Of a DNA stretch of 64,000 nucleotides, positions 58,230 to 64,000 are shown piece after piece. The stretch is taken from the NCBI RefSeq assembly GCF_018403185.1, contig NZ_BOSE01000006.1:248001-312000 (forward strand), in the 5' to 3' direction. Numbering within the stretch: the first letter of the stretch is position 1; each line of letters opens with the position of its first letter. Under the pieces are notes generated by a model. The model was not told the DNA's origin and did not search any database. It worked only from the letters and a program-made list of their open reading frames with translations. The stretch is from Paenibacillus montaniterrae. Lineage in GTDB: Bacteria > Bacillota > Bacilli > Paenibacillales > Paenibacillaceae. The translations under genes were made by a program, and so were the position numbers.

Positions 58230-58890
58230 GCTCTTGTCTCCTCTCGACTAGATTCTCGTCCATGATGTTTCCCAGTCGCTGCGCAATTTTCTTGTATTCT
58301 TCCTCTCCAAAACTTTGTATAGATTTTTTTGCACGTTCGATTGCTTTCTTGTAGCGCTCTGATCCTGCAATTTTATAACCTGTCTCGCCGCATGTAACAC
58401 ACCAGCATTCATATTTTCCAGCGTGGAATATATAAAATGGTATGCCATATTGCTCAAATACCTTCTCGCCTGTTACCGTTCGATATTCTGTTTGACTTAC
58501 TTTGATTCGAAACTGAACAGGATTTCTCAACTTTCTTATAGGAGCTGGCGCTTTTTCCTTGCGCGGTTTTGATTTTCGGTTTCTGCTTGGTTTTCTTTGT
58601 CGTTTCAATTCTTCTCCGAATAGAATCATGTCAACCCCTGTTTCTTTCTTAAATAAATCTATAGTTTCGTTGAAATGATTTGTGTGTGCTTCCTTAAAAT
58701 CGATCTTTCTGTCTTTTGTTACTAGTTGTTCGTACCACCAAGGGCGAAACACTTTAATGTATCGCATATGAGAAAAATCATCCCAATACTTAAATACCCG
58801 CATGAGTTGGAAGCGCGGAACAACTTTTCCCGCTTCCAGTGCTTCCCTTACGATCCGATAATGCTTCTTTTTAACCCTCTGCTTTGTCAT
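58216..58890 (-). CDS. Phage protein of unknown function
   Basis: The protein is 224 residues, very basic in the middle (RQRKPSRNRKSKPRKEKAPA). The N-terminus contains FQLMRVFKYWDDFSHMRYIK, and CWCVTCGETGY near residue 165 could bind zinc. It overlaps the ParB-like gene by 14 nt, so the two are coupled. No domain is recognised; DNA binding is plausible from its charge. Confidence 0.55.
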   Translation of the reverse strand: MTKQRVKKKHYRIVREALEAGKVVPRFQLMRVFKYWDDFSHMRYIKVFRPWWYEQLVTKDRKIDFKEAHTNHFNETIDLFKKETGVDMILFGEELKRQRKPSRNRKSKPRKEKAPAPIRKLRNPVQFRIKVSQTEYRTVTGEKVFEQYGIPFYIFHAGKYECWCVTCGETGYKIAGSERYKKAIERAKKSIQSFGEEEYKKIAQRLGNIMDENLVERRQEHVEV

Positions 58891-58911
58891 CTAACCCGCT
58901 CCTTTGTTTTT

Positions 58912-58928
58912 GTGTCCGATTCGGTCAC
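58912..58928. repeat. 17-bp inverted repeat GTGTCCGATTCGGTCAC, copy 2
   Basis: Identical to the copy at 55288-55304. It lies 22 nt upstream of the gene at 58216-58890. A second small palindrome, CTTGACAACTCAAG, lies nearby at about 58964. Confidence 0.6.
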
Positions 58929-58974
58929 TTTTCAAAATCCGCAAAATTTATTGAGGATTACCGCGCTTGACAAC

Positions 58975-59421
58975 TCAAGGCGGCTTTACTTGCTTTAGTG
59001 CTTCGGGGGTAAATTCATAGTCACCGCTATTCAATCTGTTTAGTACGCCGTTAATGGCATACGAATGATTCATGAGGCCGCCCTCTTCATATGTCCGTTT
59101 CCAAGCCATCAAATCGGTTTCCAGTTTTTCTGCATCTATGGCTTTAACATGACTAATGCTGAATCCCTTTTGCTTATTCTCTATCCAGCTTTCTTGTACG
59201 CTGATCACATCCTCATAGCTTGAGCAGCGTGCTTTTAACTCTTCATTTTCTTTATGTGCTTGCTCTAGTTGATCAAGAAGAGTCTTAACCCATTGCGGCA
59301 TGCGTGAGTCAAAATACTCCTCAACGCCAATGTCTAACTTATCAGGCACGATAAACATTTCTTCGCCATTATCAAAGCGGATCATTCCTTTTTCATGGTT
59401 AATTTCAATCACTTGATTCAC
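58975..59421 (-). CDS. Phage hypothetical protein with a coiled-coil middle
   Basis: The protein is 148 residues. The N-terminus is a beta hairpin (IEINHEKGMIRFDNGEEMFI). A helix WVKTLLDQLEQAHKENEELK follows, and the C-terminus reads SYAINGVLNRLNSGDYEFTPE. No family is recognised. Confidence 0.55.
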   Translation of the reverse strand: MNQVIEINHEKGMIRFDNGEEMFIVPDKLDIGVEEYFDSRMPQWVKTLLDQLEQAHKENEELKARCSSYEDVISVQESWIENKQKGFSISHVKAIDAEKLETDLMAWKRTYEEGGLMNHSYAINGVLNRLNSGDYEFTPEALKQVKPP

Positions 59422-59518
59422 CCTTTCGCAATTTTAATTACCCATTCAGCTACGGCTTTACGCTCAAGCAGAATTTTTTGAAAAGTTCAGTTTTTGTATT
59501 TTCGCGTGTAGTCTTTAA

Positions 59519-59707
59519 TCATGGATCTTCTTCCCCGATCTCTACCCAAATCTCATAAGGCAGTGGATCTTCCCCCTGACCTTGGCAATCCTCTACATAT
59601 TCTTCGTATTGCCGGTCAAGTTCGATCTCGTCTAGGCAAACTCCGCAAACGTCCCAATTGTCCATTTTGGCAAAGTTTTTTCCGCATCTTTCGCATTTAT
59701 CGCTCAT
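59519..59707 (-). CDS. Small zinc-ribbon phage protein
   Basis: The protein is 62 residues, very acidic. CERCGKNFAKMDNWDVCGVC gives paired CxxC motifs for one zinc. It overlaps the preceding gene by 11 nt. The function is unknown. Confidence 0.55.
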   Translation of the reverse strand: MSDKCERCGKNFAKMDNWDVCGVCLDEIELDRQYEEYVEDCQGQGEDPLPYEIWVEIGEEDP

Positions 59708-60137
59708 CTAGTTCGCTCTCCTCTAAAAATGGTAATACCGAATATAGCCATGCACGATATTGTTCGCCTGTTACCCCGCCTGGGCATGGCTGCACTCCAT
59801 CAGAAAGAGCTTGTTTTACAGCGACTAACTTTTTGTTTGCTTCATTAAGTTGATTTATAGCTTTCTTGTACTCTGTGATTGCCTTCCCCACTGGTATTGG
59901 GTGTTCCGCAATCAGCATACGCTCCATATCATTGACAGAGATCAAATCTTGCTGTAACTGCTTTGCAGATTCACGAGCCTCAATTACCTTTTCATCCCCT
60001 TCGACTTCTACAATCGGTTCAAAGATCCACTCGTCAAATCCGCATTTCTTGCAATCCTCTGTAGGCTTTTTTTTATACGGCAATACCTTGTTGATTGCAT
60101 CGCCGCAATTATTACAAAAAAATACGCCCTTCTCCAT
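59697..60137 (-). CDS. Phage protein with an N-terminal zinc ribbon
   Basis: The protein is 146 residues. FFCNNCGDAINKVLP and TEDCKKCGFDEWIFEP form a four-Cys zinc ribbon, followed by helices (EARESAKQLQQDLISVNDME, KAITEYKKAINQLNEANKKL). It may bind nucleic acid. It lies between the ParA- and ParB-like genes. Confidence 0.55.
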   Translation of the reverse strand: MEKGVFFCNNCGDAINKVLPYKKKPTEDCKKCGFDEWIFEPIVEVEGDEKVIEARESAKQLQQDLISVNDMERMLIAEHPIPVGKAITEYKKAINQLNEANKKLVAVKQALSDGVQPCPGGVTGEQYRAWLYSVLPFLEESELDER

Positions 60138-60209
60138 TGACTTACCCTCTCCTTTTCTTAATCATCGTACTGTTCAGTTGTACTTCTTCGGTGTGATGGT
60201 CCCACACTT

Positions 60210-60980
60210 TCAATTTCCCTCCCCTCTTAGGTACTCAGCCACTAATGCAAGGTAGTCGTAAGCAGCTCCACAGCGGCGAGAGTATTCAAGTATTGGTTTG
60301 GCGGCAAAGGTGCTTTCGTCTACTTTTTCCGTTTTACGGATGTGCGTCCTAAACAACGGGTACTCCTTTTGACCATGAAGCCATTCTTCTCCTTGTTTGT
60401 TTACCTCGTTACGTTGGTAGCTCGTAACGAAGCAACCTCTAAGCTGGAGATCAGGATTAAGCTCCTCTTGCGTGTTTTCAATTTGCTCTTTCAGCTCAGC
60501 TAAGCCGTCAAATGCGAACTTGTCTATTTTGATCGGGATTAGCACATCATCAGAAGCGACCAGCGCATTAATGACCGATATATTAATGTCAGGTGCATTG
60601 TCTATTATGCAGTAGTCGTATTTGTCGGCTACGGTTTTAAGTGCTGATCGTATGCGTGTCTGCTGTGGGCGTGTGCTATCTAGTAATACTTTCAGATTTG
60701 CACGCAATAGATTCATATTTGCTGGTATAACGTGTAAATTATCGTATCCCGTTTGAGTGATGATCTGGCTTACGTCAGGATTGCGCTCTGTCATAACATC
60801 AGCAATGCTTAATGCATCATAGTTGTGAGCATCGAACATTTTTGAAGCGTTGCCCTGCTTGTCATTGTCGATAAGTAGCACACGCTTGTTATGGACTGTA
60901 GCCAAGATATGAGCGATGTTTACGGCGCTGATCGTTTTTGCTACGCCGCCTTTCAAGTTGATTACTGAGATTGTTTTCAT
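60210..60980 (-). CDS. ParA/Soj-like partition ATPase
   Basis: The protein is 256 residues. It has deviant Walker A INLKGGVAKTISAVNIA, Walker A' LLIDNDKQGNASKMF and Walker B CIIDNAPDINISVINAL. The ATG at 60980 has GAGGG upstream; residues encoded further upstream are not part of the family. The typical signature Lys of KGGVGKT is conserved while Gly is replaced by Ala (GGVAKT). It forms a likely partition pair with the ParB-like protein. Confidence 0.88.
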   Translation of the reverse strand: MKTISVINLKGGVAKTISAVNIAHILATVHNKRVLLIDNDKQGNASKMFDAHNYDALSIADVMTERNPDVSQIITQTGYDNLHVIPANMNLLRANLKVLLDSTRPQQTRIRSALKTVADKYDYCIIDNAPDINISVINALVASDDVLIPIKIDKFAFDGLAELKEQIENTQEELNPDLQLRGCFVTSYQRNEVNKQGEEWLHGQKEYPLFRTHIRKTEKVDESTFAAKPILEYSRRCGAAYDYLALVAEYLRGEGN

Positions 60981-60993
60981 GCTTTTCCCTCTT

Positions 60994-61218
60994 TCATTTT
61001 TTATCATCAAACGAGAAATTTTTAACTGCATTCCGTAACAAGCGTTCGCAGCGCTTGCCAATACAAGACTTCATGAAACGAAGGTCTTTGTTCGTGAATA
61101 ACCCGCTCCAACTATCTACAAAATTCATCAGTTCCAGTATTTCAGCCGGCTTCATCGTTTTTAAGCCTTCCTGAAATTTCTTTCTATCTTCTTGAGTTAG
61201 CTTGATCGGGGCGGTCAT
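60994..61218 (-). CDS. Small basic phage protein
   Basis: The protein is 74 residues, helical and basic (RKKFQEGLKTMKPAEILELM, MKSCIGKRCERLLRNAVKNF). It sits 13 nt upstream of the ParA start. No family is recognised. Confidence 0.5.
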   Translation of the reverse strand: MTAPIKLTQEDRKKFQEGLKTMKPAEILELMNFVDSWSGLFTNKDLRFMKSCIGKRCERLLRNAVKNFSFDDKK

Positions 61219-61221
61219 GTC

Positions 61222-61650
61222 TTACCCTCCCTCTGGTTCTTGCCCTTCGTCTAGCTCGCCCGATATTTCGATAATAATTTCAATGTCCTTTTCAATCAGC
61301 GCAAAGGCACATCGTGTGTCGTAATCTCTTGCCTGCCAATCCTTTCGGAATAGATCGAGGTCGTCTTTGTAAATGTCTTGGAATGGGTTTGCTTGCTCGG
61401 CGTAAAACATTCCTAGCATGATCTGCTCATCGTAGGCCTGTTCCCAACCCGCTAGATAGTATGTCTTGGAATGAGGGATTTTCAATAAGCGGAACAGAGC
61501 AATAACTCCGTTAAAATGATCGTAGGCTTTTTGGATGTTCTGGAAGTCCTCCTCTGACATGTTCTGTCCCTTGTTGGCTTCGCGGATTTGCTCAATCGAT
61601 CTGCCGCCTGTAACGATCTTGCCTTTGATAATTTTGTGATCATTGCCCAT
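61222..61650 (-). CDS. Phage hypothetical protein
   Basis: The protein is 142 residues. AAAGG lies six bases before the ATG at 61650, which overlaps the end of the RecU gene. It contains NIQKAYDHFNGVIALFRLLK and an acidic C-terminus (EISGELDEGQEPEGG). No family is recognised. Confidence 0.55.
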   Translation of the reverse strand: MGNDHKIIKGKIVTGGRSIEQIREANKGQNMSEEDFQNIQKAYDHFNGVIALFRLLKIPHSKTYYLAGWEQAYDEQIMLGMFYAEQANPFQDIYKDDLDLFRKDWQARDYDTRCAFALIEKDIEIIIEISGELDEGQEPEGG

Positions 61651-62179
61651 GTCCATCCATCCTTTCAGAAACGTAATCCAAGAACATTACTGCCCCGTTG
61701 AATTTAACCCTGTACTGTTCAATATCTTCTGTTTTCAAGTATTGGCGACCGTATATCGCCTTCATATCCCGCCAGATATTCCACGGTATAAAATAAAAGT
61801 TGTCTTTGATGCCCACGCATACACCTGTAACAGCTCCTAACTTTCGGTGATGCTCTAGGCTTTCCATTTGCTCATCCGTAAGCACTGATCGCTTTATTTG
61901 ATCGGTATTTGTATATTTCGCTTCAAAGTGAATTGCAGTACCGCCTTTAAGCGTGCCGCTAAAATCTGGCTGCGCGGCTGCTGTGAAGCGTCCAGTAAAT
62001 TGACCGTTAGCCAGTTTTTTTGTAACCCTGAAAGGCTCAGGTACTTTATTAATCTCAGCTCGCTCTTGAGAGCTATAGATCACGCACCCTGTTTTGATTA
62101 GTTCCTCGAACAAGTGACCTTGTGCGTTGCTCATCATATTTCTCGCCTGGGTTTTCAATTGTTCATCATTCTTTTTCAT
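61640..62179 (-). CDS. recU: RecU-type Holliday junction resolvase
   Basis: The protein is 179 residues. AQGHLFEELIKTGCVIYSSQ, AAQPDFSGTLKGG (catalytic Asp) and AIHFEAKYTNTD (ExK) are the RecU active-site elements, followed by GAVTGVCVGIKDNFYFIPWN. The ATG at 62179 follows GGAGGAG. It resolves branched DNA during phage recombination or replication. Confidence 0.85.
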   Translation of the reverse strand: MKKNDEQLKTQARNMMSNAQGHLFEELIKTGCVIYSSQERAEINKVPEPFRVTKKLANGQFTGRFTAAAQPDFSGTLKGGTAIHFEAKYTNTDQIKRSVLTDEQMESLEHHRKLGAVTGVCVGIKDNFYFIPWNIWRDMKAIYGRQYLKTEDIEQYRVKFNGAVMFLDYVSERMDGHGQ

Positions 62180-62192
62180 ACTCCCGCTCCTC

Positions 62193-62498
62193 CTAAAATA
62201 ATTCCAACTGTCCGTATCCAATATCTTCAACTTTGACTAAATTCGATGCTCCTTCCCATGGGTCTCTGTATCCGTATCCTAATTTGCCTTCATAAACTAT
62301 TTCGTGTCCGTTTTTATATTCATAAACGCTATATGCGTTAATAACACCTTCCTCAATTGCTGCGCAATGAGTTTTGTAGTATTTATTAACACCGACCAGT
62401 GTCAACCCTTTTGATTCAAGAATGGGTCGTAATCTCTCTGCGTTTTCGATTAGTTCATTCATCGTTGCCGTTAATCCAGCATAGCTTTCCGTATCCAT
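62193..62498 (-). CDS. Phage hypothetical protein
   Basis: The protein is 101 residues. AAGGAGG lies seven bases before the ATG at 62498. It has NELIENAERLRPILESKGLT and a beta-rich C-terminus (VYEYKNGHEIVYEGKLGYGY). No family is recognised. Confidence 0.55.
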   Translation of the reverse strand: MDTESYAGLTATMNELIENAERLRPILESKGLTLVGVNKYYKTHCAAIEEGVINAYSVYEYKNGHEIVYEGKLGYGYRDPWEGASNLVKVEDIGYGQLELF

Positions 62499-62509
62499 GT
62501 CTTTCCTCC

Positions 62510-63307
62510 TTAAAATAATCTCAGTTGCCCCCACTCGGCGGCTGCTGGGTTAATCCATAACACTTCCTCGCGAGATGCCCCGCCCTCTGCTTTGGCTGAC
62601 TTGGTTTCTCTGTACCAGTGGGCCAGCCGTTTATTGTAAAGCTCGTTATCATACCCACTTAACAGCACCGCTCCTGGATGAGCGTCAAGTAAGTCTAATA
62701 GCTCAATGTGGTCTTGATCTGTCATTTCGTGTCGGTAGGATGTCGTTGTGCGAGTGCTGTGAACATAAGGTGGATCGGCGTAAATAAGCACATTAGGCTT
62801 TGCATACCGCTGCAGCAATTGGCTTGCTGGTTGGCATTCGATTTGCACACCTTTCAAGCGATCTGCGACAACTTGAATCCGTTCCGGAAACTTTAACCAC
62901 TCTTTGCCCGGCAATGGCCCGTTAAGTTCAATGAGACTGCGCCAACCGGTACGGTGCGAGGTTTTCCCCCCCCGACCTTGCCACAAACGTACTATCAGGC
63001 GGCGCGCTCTTTCTAAGCTGTCCTCTGCTGGATAATAACTGCCGTAGTATTCTTGTCTTGCGTGCGGCGTCCAGCGTATGACGTGAGCTAATTCCTCTGG
63101 ACGCTCGCGAATGACTTGAAATAGATTGACTATCTCACCGTCAATATCATTGATTGTTTCGAGCTGGCTGCGTTCTTTTGAAAAAAGAACAGCCCCACTC
63201 CCGAAGAATGGCTCAATATAGGTTTCATGCGGCGGCATATGAGATATTATCCAATCGGCTAAGCTCCATTTGCTGCCTGGGTAGTGCAAAATGCGTGGTA
63301 TAGTCAT
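62510..63307 (-). CDS. Dam-family DNA adenine-N6 methyltransferase
   Basis: The protein is 265 residues. Motif I-like LHYPGSKWSLADWI and IEPFFGSGAVLFS form the SAM pocket, and catalytic DPPY lies in LIYADPPYVHSTR (about residue 180). This is the D12-class methyltransferase fold. In a phage it probably protects DNA from host restriction; the target sequence is not predictable. Confidence 0.92.
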   Translation of the reverse strand: MTIPRILHYPGSKWSLADWIISHMPPHETYIEPFFGSGAVLFSKERSQLETINDIDGEIVNLFQVIRERPEELAHVIRWTPHARQEYYGSYYPAEDSLERARRLIVRLWQGRGGKTSHRTGWRSLIELNGPLPGKEWLKFPERIQVVADRLKGVQIECQPASQLLQRYAKPNVLIYADPPYVHSTRTTTSYRHEMTDQDHIELLDLLDAHPGAVLLSGYDNELYNKRLAHWYRETKSAKAEGGASREEVLWINPAAAEWGQLRLF

Positions 63308-63810
63308 TTCTTTCTGCCTCCATCCCTCTTAGGGAAATTCCTTTCTCGTTTTTCTTTTGTTAATAATCCAATTTCTCGGCTGGTCATCGGCTTACGTGTA
63401 GACGCTTCATCGAGACTCCACCCTGATTTAACCCTCCTATGAAATGTCCTTTCAGATATTCCATTCTTGGTAGCGAGTCTTAAATACTCGACTGGGTACT
63501 TTCGACTGAATTCGTGTGCTCTGGCCGCTTGAGCGCTTCGATCTTGAAGGGGCTGCGTGGCAGCTCTTTCTTTGCTCCAACCTAGCCTATTAACCCGATA
63601 GCGAAATGTGCTATAGCAAATTCCGTTCTGTTCAGCTAAGGCAATCCAGTCTTTTCCTAGACTTCTTTTTTGATGCGGTGGTGTTCGTAACGCCTTTTCT
63701 TTCGACCAGGCTAATCTTCTAATCCTCACTTCGAGTAAAGCTGGCCTTATTCCGATTGCTTCTGCCTGCTCGTAATCCTCTGGTGCAATGTAGTAATCGT
63801 AGGGATTCAT
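63304..63810 (-). CDS. Triple HTH-repeat phage protein
   Basis: The protein is 168 residues. Three related segments, each ending in a Trp-centred turn, are seen: LLEVRIRRLAWSKEKALRTP, NGICYSTFRYRVNRLGWSKE and NGISERTFHRRVKSGWSLDE. Each resembles a small homeodomain-like HTH. A multi-site DNA-binding role is inferred. It overlaps the Dam gene start by 4 nt. Confidence 0.6.
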   Translation of the reverse strand: MNPYDYYIAPEDYEQAEAIGIRPALLEVRIRRLAWSKEKALRTPPHQKRSLGKDWIALAEQNGICYSTFRYRVNRLGWSKERAATQPLQDRSAQAARAHEFSRKYPVEYLRLATKNGISERTFHRRVKSGWSLDEASTRKPMTSREIGLLTKEKRERNFPKRDGGRKK

Positions 63811-63825
63811 TTGATTACTCCTTTC

Positions 63826-64000
63826 TTAATGCACAATCGATATTGTTCTTTCGTCCTGTGGCATAACCCATACAGGATTCCAGCTCAATTCAAACGTCAA
63901 GCCCGCTTCTGCTTCGGCTGCTGCAGCCAGAATGACATTTCCCATCTGTTCGGCTGCTCCGCATGGTACTGCATTCCCAATGTATTCGCGCGCCTTTGCG
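63826..64000 (-). CDS. C-terminal end of a DNA cytosine-C5 methyltransferase (partial)
   Basis: The last 57 codons are present; the rest lies beyond the right edge. REYIGNAVPCGAAEQMGNVI carries the conserved motif X (IGNAVP) of C5 methyltransferases. The stop is at 63826-63828. It precedes the triple-HTH and Dam genes in one operon. Confidence 0.75.
   Translation of the reverse strand, partial: AKAREYIGNAVPCGAAEQMGNVILAAAAEAEAGLTFELSWNPVWVMPQDERTISIVH

Larger units (their letters stand above)
27126..64000. mobile_element. Prophage with PBSX-like contractile tail, right end outside the window
   Basis: From the ssrA-like repeat at 27115 the window holds a continuous phage gene set: lysogeny and integrase genes, lysis genes, baseplate, tail, capsid, portal, terminase, HNH, a late regulator, partition genes, RecU and methyltransferases. 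The order and families of the structural genes match PBSX/xkd-type myophage modules combined with an HK97-type head. No right attachment site is seen before 64000, so the element is longer than 36.9 kb. Confidence 0.9.

Overview
The window looks like a Bacillota chromosome, most probably Paenibacillus or a close relative. The signs are strong AGGAGG-type ribosome-binding sites, a carbohydrate locus with CUT1 ABC transporter and YesM/YesN-type two-component genes, CcpA-type cre sites, LexA boxes of the CGAAC-N4-GTTC kind, and a PBSX-like contractile-tail prophage. The species cannot be named from sequence alone. All functions were read from protein sequence and motifs; no database search was possible.

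Region 1 (1-11.75 kb, all minus strand) is a carbohydrate-use locus. A GntR/LacI-type regulator (10684-11751) is followed by a secreted multidomain GH43 enzyme, a YesM-like kinase and a YesN-like AraC-type regulator. Next come a sugar-binding lipoprotein, two permeases and a GH2 enzyme cut by the window edge. Cre-like sites lie upstream of the GH43 gene and of the binding-protein gene, and a 163-bp MITE-like element sits just 5' of the latter. The likely logic is secreted release of oligosaccharides, uptake by the ABC importer (its ATPase is not in view), and cytoplasmic cleavage by GH2.

Region 2 (11.8-15.6 kb) holds a TetR regulator with a DUF5360-like membrane protein, a tet(L)-type tetracycline efflux gene with its 20-residue leader peptide, and an AbrB/Doc toxin-antitoxin pair. 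The toxin's N-terminus can only be reached by a -1 shift at a T6A slippery run.

Region 3 (15.6-27.1 kb) is punctuated by three minus-strand repeats at 15.65, 24.66 and 27.12 kb. Each reads CGCCTCCACCA (or a one-base variant) followed by an intrinsic terminator, which matches the 3' end of a tmRNA (ssrA) gene plus its terminator. I read them as attachment-site remnants of successive insertions at ssrA. Between them lie a large SF1 helicase-nuclease, an Ltp-repeat lipoprotein, an ABC exporter with a DesK/DesR-type two-component pair, an alpha/beta hydrolase, and an ABC exporter with a tandem MerR regulator.

Region 4 (27.1 kb to beyond 64 kb) is a prophage. At its left end are an SOS-type YolD operon, an Arc-like repressor with palindromic operators, a small HTH regulator with flanking inverted repeats, the tyrosine integrase, and a Panacea-type antitoxin with a membrane-protein partner behind a LexA box. 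The minus-strand late operon runs from terminase and HK97-type capsid genes (55-48 kb) through PBSX-like contractile tail and baseplate genes (48-35 kb) to XhlA, holin and amidase (35-33.6 kb). Upstream are an ArpU/RinA-like late regulator, ParB-like and ParA-like genes, RecU, a Dam-type methylase and, at the window edge, the tail of a C5-cytosine methyltransferase. The right end of the prophage and the intact ssrA gene lie outside the window.
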